A DNA stretch of 64,000 bases from Anseranas semipalmata (GCA_013399115.1 VXAA01001428.1:406039-470038); one strand, 5' to 3'; positions 12,336-25,779 are shown, numbered from the stretch's first letter. Numbers and translations are program-made. The notes: generated from the sequence alone by a model not told the origin.

Positions 12336-15300
12336 GGAGAAGGAAGCCTTGTTAAAAGTGTTTTTGTGACAAAGACTGCCAAAAAGTAGGAAGGAAGGAA
12401 TCCAGCCAGCCTTACTGTATGGAAGGTACACTGTATGTGGCGCAATGCTGACGGTATGGTGAAGTACTCCAGAATGAATAATTCTAGTCTTTTGCTGATT
12501 CCCACCATGACGCATCGGAAGAAGCATATAGAGTCTGTGAAGTGGCCCTGTGGTGTACCATGTAGTGCCTATTCTTGATTGCTTGATGAAACAGCTGGGG
12601 AGGACATACTTCAAAGAGTTTTGCTCCCCTCCCATGAATTTTCCAGCTGAAGAGGTCAACTGAACCTTTAGAATAGGCAATCATAGACACAGAAATGTGC
12701 TTATTAATACAAAGAAAAATAGAAATCTTACACCAAAGTGATTTCTACATTTTTACAGGGACAAATTGCTCTCAGTATTTCCGAGGCACAACCTTGTTGA
12801 CCAGTTTAACATTACCCAAGGGCCAAACTGGCTTGAGGCTGAGGTGGTCCTTTATTTGAATAACACGATTGTTTGGAGAGGCAGCTGTAGGGCAGTCTTA
12901 AAGCAGAGGTTATTAATCTAGCTATGTTACATTTAGGGCTAATAAAACTGTAGTATTTCAGTGTGATGAGTTACGGAAGAAGACAGAAGATCCTGGGTGA
13001 AGTAATAAAGGATAGATGATGAAGGCAAACATTACACTTAGTAGGTACTACTGAGATGACACACGGTAGCTAATGATTAGTGTACTGCAAGAGAAACTGG
13101 AACAGCTACAGTCAGTAAAAAGGAAAAGTTAAGAAGTAGAAAAGAAGTGTGCTAGATATAAATATGAAGCAACAAATACAGAAGATGATGAGATTGAGCA
13201 TAAACAATTGTAATGCAATCAGAAATGAAAGATATTTAAGAAGTAAGTGCCCAACTAAACAAAATGCATCCTTACATAAGGAATAAAGATTAGTTAAAAA
13301 CAGAGTCCAGAATATGATTTACTGACAGAAAGAAGTATACATAGCTAGTCTTATCAAAAGACTTACTTAACTGTGGAGTCCCAAAAGACTTTAGGGACAG
13401 ACAGCAAAACCACTCATTTCCCAAGGGAAGAACATGAAATAGTGAAGAAAAATAAGAACTTGCCAACAAAGATGATCAGGAAATTAGAATGTCTGAAGCC
13501 TGTGAAAATGTCAGGACATACAGATCCATTCCAGATCTCCCAAGTAAGTGGCAGGAAAGATAAGGAATGTTTTAGCAGATATAAAATAGGCAAAACCATT
13601 CTGAAGGCGACAGGGAATGAAGCACTGGCTTTATTTAATATTTTAGAAGATATACAGTGAAGATTAAGATGACAACCAACATCTGAAACTAAATCAGCAG
13701 ACCGTACATCTGGAAGGCTGCACTGACCAAGATAAATAGCACTGTGGGTGTTCATGAGTCTCAGGGATATAACAACAAGTTACTGTTAGGTATTGGCAAA
13801 TCCTCCATTTATGCCTCAGTTTCTCCATTTGGAAAGTTGAGATATTGACATTTATTACAATGAATTCTAATTGCAGCTAATAAATTATTTCCAACTTTTA
13901 TGTTCTTTCTTAGGAAGAGAGGAAATCTCCCTTTAATAAGAGCTGGTCTGTCATAATTTCACACACTTTGGAGAATCCTAGCCTAACTTTCTGAAGAGCT
14001 TTGTGATCCTCTTATATGATTTTGACAGAACTTCAGTAGCTACAATCAACATCTTTTCCATATGAAATTAGGAAGTTTCAAATACTCTGGAGTTCAGTTC
14101 CATTTAGTGTTATAGTCTTATCCAGTCTAGTTGTTTTCCAGTGATTTAATACACCAGAGAAAGACTCCTCACTTTCTCAGTACTGGATGGTTGTTGCCTT
14201 ATTCTATAACATTCAGCCAAACAGGATTTACAAAACAGAGAACACTTAGAATTAATATTGGCGTTGAGGGTTTCTGGAGAGACATTATCATTTCTGCTAA
14301 CAAGTTGAGGGTTTACTTCCATTTATAAAAGCAATGTGTGTATTGTGAAAATAACAAGCACAGCACTACTGCAGTGGCTTCACATTAAATATTTGCACAG
14401 GAACAGCTTTCAAAATAGCACAGCAATAAGGAATGTAGTAAATTAACTGAAATGCTTCCCCAAAACAACAGGCAGTACTGTATATGAACCTGAATAGTTC
14501 AGAATACAGTAATATTTTGTAATTCAAAAGATAGAAAAATAGGAAATGTGCGTTTTGGGGAGAACTCAGCTATTTGTTTCATTAGCTTTAGTAGGTTTGG
14601 GATAGGACAACACAAAAATCTCATTGTAAAAGTAATTACATGCTAATGAAAAAATAAAATTGATTAATAGAAATACGAAAGACTTTGAGTGACAGTAATT
14701 CTGTCTCACAAAAGAGGTCCTTTACAGACTGTTGAGAATTGTCTGCTTCTATCTGTGCAGAGAATTTGGTCAGATTTCAGCTTCAGAGACATTCTTCCCA
14801 TCACAAAGTCTATATTTAAGCACAGATTCCCAAGCTGATGGTTTGCTTGAGAGAAAAATGTAACTCCAGCTGAAGTTATTTGAAAGGTTCTCATTGACTT
14901 CAAATGGGAGTTGGAGCAGGCTCCATGTAAGAAGGTAGCCTGTAATCTCTCTAGCAGACTAACTCATCTTTGCTGCTTTTTAAATTACGTTTCCTAGTAC
15001 TGCCAGATGAAACAGTTTCAGTTGGAAAAACATGATATCAGAGCAAGAGATTTCTAAGCTGCATGGGATAGAACAGGGCAACCTGCTTTAACTAGCCAAT
15101 GCTGAGCAACGTGTAGTAAAAAGAGACAAAAGTGGATGAACAAAGTAGAATAGGATCAATGCAAAATAAAGTTATCTTCAGTTCATTTCTTGCTGCAGTA
15201 CAAAGTAGCACTTCGACAGACTTTAATGAAAGTTGATTTCTATCACTCCAGGTGGGGAATTTCACTATGGTCAAACAGTAAGGATCATTTCACTGGTGAG

Positions 15301-18300
15301 GTAAGACAAACTATTTCCTTTCTGTTCCTTACCCCTTAGTTCTTGTGTATAATGCTATCCTCTCCCTACATATATTGTTAGGCTCTTTCCTGGAATAGAA
15401 AATGTCTGGATTTGTTGGCCTTCAAAACAATGGAGAACATTTCCAGACATTAGGAAATGCATATATTCAACACATTTAGTAGTTGAAATGACCTCAATAT
15501 GGTTATCTGTTGTGCAATAACACTGCAAAAATATTGATGCAAACAGCAACACAAAGTTATAGAGAAAAAAAACAAACAAAAAAATGGTCATAGATCCTTG
15601 ACTGGTATACTTTGACTCAGCATACTACTGTTTGCAGGATCCAGCCTCTGCAGTGGCTATCAAGCTCAGTAATTTTTGGTTTGGAGATTTTCCCACTCAC
15701 CACAGGAGGCAACACTAATGTTAATTAATATCTGTCAAGCTTCTGTTTCATACAGTGCTGTTCCTAAGAATGACTGAGGTGGAGGAGTAAGATAATCATT
15801 CACAGAATTGCTGTACTTTTCCAGAATGAATTCACAGATAGTATTTTCATTCACATTTTTGTTGGAATAGACAAAAGGAGTCAGGAGGTTTCCTAGTGAA
15901 GGAGATGTGTCATTTCTTCCTTATAAGCTTTACAAATTGTTATGTATTCGTAGATTAAGAAACAGCCAATTTTAGGAGCAATTTTACTGTTTATTTATTT
16001 ACATTGGTATGAAGTTTAGTTATCTTGGTTTCTGCCTCTGAAAAATGAGAGCATTTAATCCATAATACCATAACATGTAATAAGATGCTGTGCTGCAGCT
16101 ATGTTATGTATTATTCAGTTTTGATAATGCTGGAGATTAAGGGTGTGTGTGGGGACAATGGAAGGAGGAGAGAAGATTAAGTGAAAACCAGCTGGAATCA
16201 GTTTCAAAACAAGGAGGTAGTTCTGCACACAGTAGGTATCTGACCATTGCAACTCCCCACCAGAGGATGTTGTAGATTGTAAAATCTGCATAGGTTCAAG
16301 AGGAAACTGTAAAATTTAATGGAAGAGAAATTTGCTGAGGATTACGAGAAGTATAGAAACCATTTGTAGCTCATGAAGAACTGAAAATATTTGAAGGCTG
16401 GCAGATTTTAGGGTGAGACAATGTATATACTTGCCCTGTTCTTACTCCTACTAAGGCATCTGTCTGTGATCCCTACTTGGTACCAGGCATTGGGCTGACT
16501 TTTTTTTTTCTTCTGAATGGCCTTCTAATGTTCTTATTTTTGCATATAGTAAATAATTTTCATTTACCATATATTACTTGTATAATGTAAATATATAAAA
16601 GATTCCTTACTTGAAAAAGAAATATATACCACAAATACACATAGTCCCTGATAGTCTTCTGATTTAATACTCCACGATAGAATAGTGATCTCATTGTATC
16701 ACTGTCTGTCTTCCCATTAGCCATGGTTTAATTAGCAGGAAAGCTTAGACTGAAGGTGTTTACAAACAAGATTTTCATATAGGAAATAGAATGCTTAGGT
16801 TTGTTGTGGCTTTATTTGCCCAGAGAAGGTTATCACAGTTTTCTGAACACCAGGTGTCTTTATTGGGGCATTTTAAATAGAAGCATTAGAGAATTTTGGT
16901 GACACGATTTATGTTTTTCTAAAAGAAACCATTTCTCCACCGTAAAATGAAATCCACATGGACAAACCCCGTGTGTCTTATAGTGAAAATCAGTGCAGAC
17001 AGAAGGGTCCACCCATGCAGACTAAATTGCAGGACTGTATTCTAAATCTGTAACCCCCACCTCCATCTATAGCACACTGAATGTTTTCCAAACACAAAAC
17101 ATGTGGTCAGTGATACATCATTTTGGATGCCCTTCTGATAGCATCCCATAACCCCTTCAGCAATTTCTCTGCCTTGATATGATAAACAGTGCCATGCATT
17201 ATGGGGTGAGAACTCTTTGATTTATGAGCATTTCAAAGCAGCAATGTGTATTTGAGCAATGTGTACTTGTTCATTTGGTATAAGCAAGAAGAGATTCTAG
17301 AAAACCTCGTTTGTCTTTAGCTTTATTTTTTTTTTCTGAAACATAACAAATTGGATTTTTATTATTTAAAATTTAGAAAAAAAAACAGATTTTTTTTTTT
17401 TTTCCCTGAAGCCTCGTCCAAACTCCTTTATATCAATGGAAACCTTAATTTGATTTTGGTTGGTCTTAGATCAGTCTTCTAGTCATCACAAAGACATCAC
17501 ATTAGCACAAAACTTTATATTTTACTCTGAACATTAAAATTATTTTGATCTCTTGGAAATATATTCTATTTTAATGCTTATTCTGCATTGTGCATGTTTA
17601 AATGAATTCCTTTTATTCTCTTTTCAATTATTCATTGTAACGTCTACTAGGGCTCTGCTGCTTCATGACCCTAATTCCTCTGTTTCTGATTTATTCTCAT
17701 TTTACAAATAGTTATTCTTTCTTTCTTTCTTTTTTTTTTTAACCTTGTAATACCCTGCTCAAGTGTAGAAACATTTGTAGAAGACTGAAGTTATTTCACT
17801 GTAGTATTTTTGCATGAAGAATTATGTGGCAGTAAAGTAAATGGTGAGTGGAAGGAGGTCATGTCTTTACTCTTTTCCTCTTTAAAGCAGGATCCAGTGG
17901 GTGTGATTAGCAGCCACTTTTAGTTCAGCATCTGCATTTAATCAGAAGTTATTTCCCCATTTCCTAGACTGCTTAGTGTAACACTTCACCACTTCATCTT
18001 TCTTCCCTGCCAAACAGGCAATAAAAGTAGGATTTCTAACTTTCTCCTCTTTTGTTGGCCAGCCTTGATAAAGCTTAAACATCTGACTTTCTGTAAAGAA
18101 GTGATAACATAAGTAAAATAAATGACTAGACAAACCTTTTCAAGGGCCTTCTGAGGTTTTTGTGCAACATTTCTACCTGTTCAGGAGTGATTCAGCAACA
18201 CAGAACAGGATGAAAATCTTTATATGATTACCTATGTTTAAATTTAAGTTCAAGTGTTAATTTCAGCTGGCTGTAATTAGAGGTGCGAAAGAGCAGTGGT

Positions 18301-19061
18301 TTTCTGGTTTGTGGCACATCAGTGACATTTTGCCATATATCAGGACTCATAAGTTGGCATGAAGGAATCCATAGCGCTGAATCTTCCCCCACACCACATC
18401 CCCACCTCCACAACCCCCTCCCCCCAAAAAAAGAAAAAGAAAAAAGAAAAACAGAGCTTCATTCATTCTTCCATGTAAACAGTTCATCAAAAGCAATTCA
18501 TATATTCAAGGCAAACCACATCAAGAAACAATGATTTAATTATATAAAGCTGAAAGAATTTTTTTTTTTTTTTTTGTAAGAAAAGAAACCTCCCTTTTCC
18601 TGTGTGAGGTTTATAGCTACAAAAACATTGGCATTCTCATTCAATTGTAGGTAATTCTTTACAAGGTGGAAATGACATTTTGTTGACATATATATACTTT
18701 TTGCAACGAACCATCAGACATGAGATAGGTTATATGAAAAGCAAATATCGAAAAATATCTTTTAAAATGATCTCTTTCATGAAAATCTTCCAGCAAGTTT
18801 AATTAGTATTAGGCAAAGAATTCTATTACGTTTCCTTGAGCTATTCTCACATAAGATTCATAATTATATTCTGTTACCCTTGTTTTGCTTCCCATGTCTT
18901 TGTTTGCCATCATGCTGAAATGAAATGCAGAGATTTCTATGCTATATATAATAAATATAAAATATCCTCACCACAAGGATCAATTTGGATAGGCCCATCT
19001 GGCTATGTCCAGAAGATGCAGCTATGGAATAATCAGTAAGAAATCTCAGCAATTCTTACTT

Positions 19062-19093
19062 CCTGTAGGTGAGAGATTCACCTACAGGTGAAT
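19062..19093. repeat. Overlapping inverted repeats (alternative hairpins)
   Basis: The 11-base arms cctgtaggtga (19062-19072) and tcacctacagg (19078-19088) are perfectly complementary around a 5-base loop. The right arm also pairs within a second, shorter palindrome at 19076-19093 (attcacct, 2-base loop, aggtgaat). The two hairpins share bases and cannot form together. No transcript or function is known to me. Confidence 0.85.
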
Positions 19094-20777
19094 TGTGTGA
19101 CCCTGTGCAGATTGGTACCAGACTGAAACTAATTGCCTGGTCATTTCCAGATCGTGGGAACTGGGGAAAATTCCAAGAAATTATTAAAATATGGAAGAAG
19201 TTATTTAACAGGTTTACAAGCTGAAAGTTCAGAATTCTGTATCAAATGTTTTTAATAGATCTGTTGCAGAAGTTTTCTCTGTCCATTAAAGTGAAGGATT
19301 TTTCAAGTGCTCTGTGCGGGTGCTAAAATCTGTCTCGATAGAAGGTGATTCCTTTCATCTAAGAACAGAATTGCCTCAGAACTTAACTCCTTTTGGAATC
19401 CTAGCCTTGAAACACAATGGTGACATGAAGTAAAATAAAAACTAAAACAGAGAAAAAATATGTTAAATAGAAATATTTTTCACTATGCAATATATTGCAC
19501 AAGTACAGACAGCAAGGCAGCTAGTACATCTTACAAGTCTAGAACAGAATTGGTTGACACTCAGTTCCCCAATTTTTGTTTCCCTCTAAAGAGTTTAAAG
19601 AGAGAAAAAGAACCGTAGTTCATGGGTTGTGAAATACAAATTTTAAGTCTTTCTCTTTAATGAGATTGTGTTACACATTACTCAGATTTTCCCATCATTG
19701 AACTTCCAGGCACAGCTGAATGTTGCCATTTATGTCATTAAGGAATGTCTGGGGGCTGTTTTTTAAGGGTGGGAGGAGGCAGCTATCCGTGGTGGTTTCT
19801 TTTTTATATATGTATATGCTTTTCTTGTCTGTTTGTACATCCATTGAATCATATAAATGGTTCAAATTAAAGTTATTCTGCTACCTTGTGGTTGTAGCTT
19901 GAAATACCATCTCATCAGTGGTTTAATTTGTAAAATTCTCCATTATATAGTTATTTATTCCACTTAGAACTTGTGAAGTTGCATCCAGAACACTGTGTTC
20001 AGTTTCAGACCCCTTCCCAGTAGAAGGGAGAACTCTCTAAGTAACAGAGATGATGAATTCCCCTTTCTTCCTCACCCTTCTTCCGTCTCACCTTTAAAGC
20101 ATTGAAGAACATGGAGGGGAAATCTGCACTTCTGCTGTTCTTGTGCCTGACCATATGGTGTACATTGTTGACAGCAGTCCACAGATGATGGAGGGTGTCA
20201 CACAGAAACCAGGAGAACTGAAAAATTTGGAATCCTTAATGTTTAGATGACTCAGAAACTGTATGTCTTCAGGATCAGAATATCATGTGCCTCAATATTA
20301 CCAAGATCACACCTTGAATACCCCCGCCTTTTTTTTTTTTTTTATCTCTTCCTACATTTCTGTAGGATCTTTTCCAAACATTCTGTGGTTCTGTGATTCT
20401 GTGGTATGTCTTTTGAGTGTTTTTGGATATTCCTTGAAATGAAAGAGGCACTTCATTCAGAGAAATCATCTGTTATTAGGTACTTGCAGTGACTGTGGTT
20501 TTCCGTAGTGTCATACATCGCTTGTCAGTGGTAAGAAATGCACAGTGTAAAGCATTTGTCCAGTCTATGTGTCTAATTGGCCCATAGTTCTCTTCTAGAC
20601 ATTTCTAGAAAGATCTTCCTGTGGACATTTAGATGGAAGAAAGATGTGACTTTGGAAAGCTGAACTCTTCTGTTAGCCTGTTTTCTGTTTTCCTGAGGTC
20701 CCAGGCACAAATTTGTCTAGTAGTACAAAGATACTGTATAGCCCATTTTAACTGATTTTTTTTTTTTTTTCCTATCT

Positions 20778-21000
20778 TCACAGAATCACAGAATCCTTTA
20801 GGTTGGAAGAGACCTTCAAGATCACCTAGTCCAACCTGAGACCTAACACTAACAATCCCTCCACTAGACCATGTTGCTAAGCTCTGCATCCAAACATCTT
20901 TTAAATACATCCAGGAACGGTGACTTGACCACTTCCCTGGGCAGCCTGTTCCAATGCCTAACAACCCTTTCAGTAAAGAAATTTTTCCTAATGTTAAAAT
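20778..21000 (-). mobile_element. CR1 LINE 3' end, ATTCTGTG-type
   Basis: The 3' tail lies at the left, with two antisense octamers (tcacagaatcacagaatc), then ggttggaagagaccttcaag. Reading the minus strand gives the last part of the CR1 reverse-transcriptase frame, with [19 protein letters not shown] and a final LSNMV followed by a stop (antisense ctagaccatg near 20863-20872). The copy is truncated 5' near 21000. By eye it is close (roughly 90%) to the plus-strand copy at 29775-30001, so both belong to one subfamily. A T tract at 20756-20770 abuts its 3' side. Confidence 0.95.
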
Positions 21001-23404
21001 TAGTATAAATGGCTTATCATAAGAATTACTCTGATGAGAATTTGAGCCACTGGGTCTTTCCAATTACCCAATTTTGAACAAATAATGCAAATATTATTTA
21101 AATTCCTAATTGTTCAGAATTCCCAATTTGTGATGTCTCATTGTAGATATGCTGACGTTAAAGTATCATCTACTTAATACTTAAATAGCTTAGAAATATT
21201 GAGGTAGTCTCTATCCTTAGTCTAACCCAAATAATAATTGTAGGGTAATCTGATTCTTTTGTACGTATTCTGAGAAGTAATTCATATAGATTTTTTTGCT
21301 AGTCCACCTTCAGATGACCTCAGAAGAGCTATTTGCATTGAAACCAGCTTTTTGTCCCATTATTTCTAGCTGTATGTAGCAGAAACAGTTTGAATAACTC
21401 AATTAGCTTTTAAAATGGTATAAAATAGTGACAGAATATCTTCTTAATAGAATTAACTTTCAGGTCATATTCTAGAGTAACAATTTATTCGTGTTAATAT
21501 TGACAATAGCCATAAATAAGTATAATGAATTATTAAGCTTCATCATATGCCAACTATGCAGAGAAGCCGTTCCTTCATAAACTCCAAACTGTGTTAAACT
21601 GAATCAGATTTGCCGGATGAACTGTCTTCATCTTGTATTTTTTATAAAAATACATTAACTAAACTTCTCAACAGTTTTGTCCTGAAAATGTTTTTATTAT
21701 ATTAACAGATATCAAGTGTCATGCTGGATAAAGAGAAAGCTTTAGAAGTTCTTGGTTTAACATAAGAGAAGAAAAAAGCATTTATTTATGAGTTAGCAAT
21801 TCAAAATACTATTGGAGCGCAAAATATTAATTTGAGTACTATTTGTACTTTAAGACTTGAATAACTTTTTGCTTTTGAAACAGAAGGACAAAGTCCCACT
21901 CTGTGTAGATAGAAGCACATCTAGAAGCAAGTACAGATCAACCTCAGCCACTGAGAAATCAAGGAAACACTATGCAGCTGAAGTTGTTTTGGGAAGTGGC
22001 TGCATCTGGGGAAGCTGTCAACAGAAGTAGTGTATGGCATGGTCAGGTTATGTTTCAGGAAGAGCAGTTCTATCACACACATTATACATGGTTCCCTCCT
22101 TGATGCCACTTGCCTTGCTACAGACTGGGCTCTGCGTTCTTCACTTTCCACTGCTGTGACTCTTCTGTGCTCTCTTAGGTTGAGAGCTGTTGCCTACTGG
22201 GCCAGGGTGCTACTCAGTCCTCTTTTCACTGCCTTATACTTCAGCCATCACTGTAGTACTCCAATATGTCCAGGTATGATCTTATAGCCCTTATGTTCTT
22301 ATAGCCCTTTGTGGAGACCTGCATGAGAATGTGGAATCTACTTTGGGTTTATGTTGTGTCATAACCTATGAACAGCATTCTTTACAGGAGCTAGAAAAGG
22401 ACCTGCTAACCTGCTCTGAAGTAGCCTATGTATTTTTTTTTTTTTCTGTTGAATGAAATTTCATGATATAAAAAATCATTCCTTATGTAGGAAATTCCGT
22501 TTGACCTTGAACAAAGTATTGCATGCAGGATTTTGCAGTGGTATAGCAGTGCAGGTAGTAAATTTATTGAATTCCTATTTGGGGAGACCTGAAATACCTT
22601 CTATTTTTACAAATATTTTCATATTTTAATGGGTTTGTGATGTAAAAAAAAGTTTAAAAAATTTGAAGATCCCAGTAACAGTTATATATTATATATATAT
22701 TTTTTTCTAAATTAATTCAGCAACTCAGTATGGGACTGTTTCACAGTTATTTGACAACATTGCCTGGAAATGTACATCTTAGTTGCATGTGTCACTGTTT
22801 CGCATGGCAGTTTTAGTAGAAAGAAAAGAATTTTCAATTTTATGGAAAGAGGTCATTAATGACATTTAATGGAAAAATCCACCTTAAGTATGGAAATTCA
22901 AAGACCTTACGTGAATGACAAATAAAAGAGTTCAGAATTTTGTTTCCCCAAGGAAAGTGAGGACGTATCAATGAGTACTGAAAAATACCAAGAACCATGA
23001 CGATGACATTTTGTGAAGACTTACACTTATTTTCCTGAGAATCAAGGCTGTAAGAAATATTTCAGAATTTATTAGTCATGCAGAAAAAAGGAAGGGGAGG
23101 AGTAAATTGTTCTGATAAGAAAGATGACTATAATAAATCTCTAACTATAGTAACATGAACAAGGCTGTAAGGAGAGTTGGGAAAAATACATGGACAAATG
23201 TTTTTAATTTTCCTGTTTTACAGCTTTTTATATATGCAAAGCTAAATTCGGCCTTGAGTAAATTGAGCATACTCTGGACAATCTTTGAGTAAATTGTGGT
23301 AAGTCAGCAGGAAAGTTATATTATAAAATAGAAGGAAAAAAAAACTTCCATTCCAATCACAACTAAGACTTTTAGGTATGGAATGAGAACATTGAGGGAC
23401 AAGA
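21001..23404. other. Unassigned non-coding sequence
   Basis: About 2.4 kb has no gene I can support. Two overlapping frames at 21921-22287 on opposite strands show no family resemblance. A 10-base direct repeat (cttatagccc) occurs at 22281 and 22298. A TA-rich run lies at about 22682-22710. Confidence 0.6.
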
Positions 23405-24279
23405 GCCCTTGCAGAGGGATTTAGATACATTGGAGCCCTGAGCAATCATCAACGACATGAAGTCCAACACAGGAGAATGCCGGGTGCTGCACCTGGGAAG
23501 GAGCAGTGCTGGACACGGGCACAGCCTGGGGGACGAGTGGCTGGGGAGCAGCTCAGCAGGAAGGGCCCTGGGGTGCTGGTGACAGCAGGCTCAGCATGAG
23601 CCAGCAGCGTGCCCTGGCAGCCAAGGGGGCAAACTGCATTGTGGGGTGCATTGAGCACAGCATGGCCAGCCGGACAAAAGAGGTGATTCTCCCAGGGTAT
23701 TTAGTGCTGTGCGGCCTCACCTTGAGTGCTGGGTGCAGCTCTGGGCTGCACAATACAAACAGGATGTTAAGGTGCTTGGGAGCGTCCAGAGGAGGGCAAC
23801 AAAGCTGGTAACAGGGCTGGAAGGCATGTCCTGTGAGGAGAGCCTGAGGACACTTGGGTTGTCCAGTCTGGAGAAAAGGAGGCTCAGAGGCGGCCTCACT
23901 GCTCTCTGCAACTTCCTGAGGAGGGGACGTGGGGAGGGAGGGGCTGGTCTCTGCTCCCTGGTCACCAATGACAGAACACATGGGAACAGCACAAAGCTGC
24001 ACTAGGGGAGGTTCAGGCTGGATGTTATGAACAATGTCTTTACTGGGAGGGTAGTCAGACACTGGAACGGGCTTCCTAGTGAGGTGGTTGATGCCCCATG
24101 CCTGTCAGCGTTCAAGGGGCATTTGGATAATGCCCTCACCAATATGCTTTACCTTTTGGTTAGCCCTGAAGTGGACTGGCAGCGTACTGTACAGGCAGTA
24201 GCCCTGGCAGTTGGCCTTGATGATCTTTGAAGGTCCCTTCCAACTGAACTATTATAATTCTAAAAATTCTAATTCTATC
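23405..24279 (+). mobile_element. CR1 LINE, long 5'-truncated degenerate copy
   Basis: This is the longest CR1 piece in the window, about 875 bp. It starts inside the reverse-transcriptase frame near gcagagggatttagataca. It continues through the gccgggtgctgcacctggg and acatgagccagcagcgtgcc-like region, then a SLEKRRLRG block near 23868-23892, RHWNGLP near 24058-24080, and a 3' tail ttccaactgaactat. The tail octamers are decayed (attctaaaaattctaattct). The frame is broken by a stop near 24003 just before the GRFRLD block and by other changes, so it cannot make a working protein. GC content is well above its surroundings, as usual for CR1 coding sequence. Open frames on both strands here are shadows of this element. 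Confidence 0.93.
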
Positions 24280-24871
24280 ATGTAAAACAGATGCCAAATA
24301 GTTGTATGTTTTTATGGGCAAACATTTAACACCATATTTGTATAAGAATATCAATTTGTATACATTTTCTTATATTCTTTATACTAAGGAAATCTTCAGT
24401 TGCCGTATGAACTTGTTTCAGCCTATTCTATTTGCCAAACACAGAGTATAGACTTTACATCACTGGAAACTCATATAAGATTTGCCTCACTGCTTACTTT
24501 TAGTGGCAAGTTATTTTTGCAATATAGAAAACAAACCTTCTTAGAGGGGAGGGGCATGTACATTATTTAGTACAAAATGAGCAGGTGCTTTTTACAGCCA
24601 TTAATAAAATTAAATAGAAAGTTTTTCTCAATAAGTACATCATGTACAAGTACCTTTGACAAAGAAAGGTATTTATTATCAGTAATATTGAAAGTTGCCA
24701 AAACTCTACAACTAAAAATCAAACTTACTTCGCTCGTAATGGTACAGGGTACAGGGTATCAGTAACACTCAGACCAGAATAATAACACAGTAAAATCATG
24801 AATCCGAAATTCAGTTTTTCAAAATTCTCAAAAGAAATGTCTTCCTGAAGAAATGGCTGTTAGGTAGCTTC
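24280..24871. other. Unassigned non-coding sequence
   Basis: AT-rich sequence between a CR1 copy and the solo LTR. No gene or repeat was recognised. Confidence 0.6.
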
Positions 24872-24876
24872 GATTT
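24872..24876. repeat. Target-site duplication, left copy (gattt)
   Basis: Five bases identical to 25780-25784 and directly abutting the TG terminus of the LTR. Confidence 0.8.
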
Positions 24877-25779
24877 TGCAGTGGTTTTACTCTGCTGGGC
24901 TGCAACTCCACCACAACACGCCCCCCCCCCGCCCCCCCTCCCGAGGAAAAGGGGGAGAAAATATGATGGAAAGNNNNNNNNNNNNNNNNNNNNNNNNNNN
25001 NNNNNNNNNNNNNNNNNNNNNNNNNNNNNNNNNNNNNNNNNNNNNNNNNNNNNNNNNNNNNNNNNNNNNNNNNNNNNNNNNNNNNNNNNNNNNNNNNNNN
25101 NNNNNNNNNNNNNNNNNNNNNNNNNNNNNNNNNNNNNNNNNNNNNNNNNNNNNNNNNNNNNNNNNNNNNNNNNNNNNNNNNNNNNNNNNNNNNNNNNNNN
25201 NNNNNNNNNNNNNNNNNNNNNNNNNNNNNNNNNNNNNNNNNNNNNNNNNNNNNNNNNCCTGCTCCTGCGTGGGCTCCTCTCCACGGGCTGCAGCTCCGGC
25301 CCGGGGCCTGCTCCTGCGGGGGCTCCCATGGGCCGCAGCCTCCTTCAGGCCACATCCACCTGCTCCATGGGGGCTCCTCCATGGCTGCAGCGTGGAGATC
25401 TGCTCCGTGGGGTCCCCATGGGCTGCAGGGGGACGGCCTGCTCCACCATGGGCCTCTCCACGGGCCGCAGGGGAACTTCTGCTGCGGCGCCTGGAGCCCC
25501 TCCTGCCCTCCTTCTGCACTGCCCTGGGTGCCTGCAGGGCTGCTTCTCACCCCTCTCTCCCAGCTGCTGTGGCACAGCAGTTTGTTCCCTTCCTTAGCTC
25601 TGCTCTCCCAGAGGCACAACCAGCGTCGCTCCCTGGCTGGGCTCTGGCCAGCGGCGCGTCCCTTTTGGAGCCGGCTGGAGCTGGCTCTGATCTGACCTGG
25701 GGCAGCTGCTGGGCTCTGCTCACAGAGGTCATCCCTGCAGCTCCCTGCTACCAAACCCTTGCCATGTAAACCCAATACA
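24877..25779 (-). mobile_element. Endogenous retroviral solo LTR with internal assembly gap
   Basis: The element has TG...CA ends: on the minus strand it begins tgtattgggtttacatgg (25779 leftward) and ends gtaaaaccactgca (24877). The same 5-base sequence gattt lies immediately outside both ends (24872-24876 and 25780-25784), a textbook integration target duplication. A 5-bp duplication is usual for several retroviral classes. The start resembles, from memory, a widespread avian LTR-like repeat with catggcaaggg-type sequence. Inside it is GC-rich, with imperfect repeats built on ctgcagcccatgg and ggagcaggc-like units. 284 Ns (24974-25257) interrupt it, so its true length is unknown. No internal retroviral genes are present, so it looks like the product of LTR-LTR recombination. 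Orientation is inferred from remembered resemblance and is less certain than the boundaries. Confidence 0.85.
24974..25257. other. Assembly gap (284 N)
   Basis: The run of N lies inside the solo LTR, next to a C homopolymer at about 24919-24938 and GC-rich tandem units on the right. These are typical causes of sequencing dropout. Any reading frame drawn across it is not evidence of a protein. Confidence 0.99.

Larger units (their letters stand above)
11777..20777. other. Unassigned non-coding sequence with scattered simple repeats
   Basis: About 9 kb contains no supported gene. Frames at 12228-12690, 13373-13755 and 18283-18534 lack any recognisable domain; the first is partly made by the GTTT repeat. 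T tracts lie at 18559-18575, 20329-20343 and 20756-20770, with shorter ones around 17325 and 17390. A weak resemblance to old CR1 near 19980-20110 was not strong enough to annotate. Confidence 0.55.

Noticed and set aside
12228..12690. 150-codon minus-strand frame and two overlapping frames
   Set aside because: Part is the GTTT repeat in translation; the rest matches nothing I recognise and competing frames overlap it.
19975..20110. Weak resemblance to an old plus-strand CR1 (gcatccagaacactgtgttc)
   Set aside because: Too short and diverged to call by eye; no ordered landmarks.
23449..24062. Overlapping frames of 67-169 codons on both strands
   Set aside because: Shadows of the CR1 copy at 23405-24279.
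24811..25775. Frames of 170-315 codons on both strands around the gap
   Set aside because: They read through 284 Ns and the GC-rich solo LTR; stop-free only because of the Ns and base composition.
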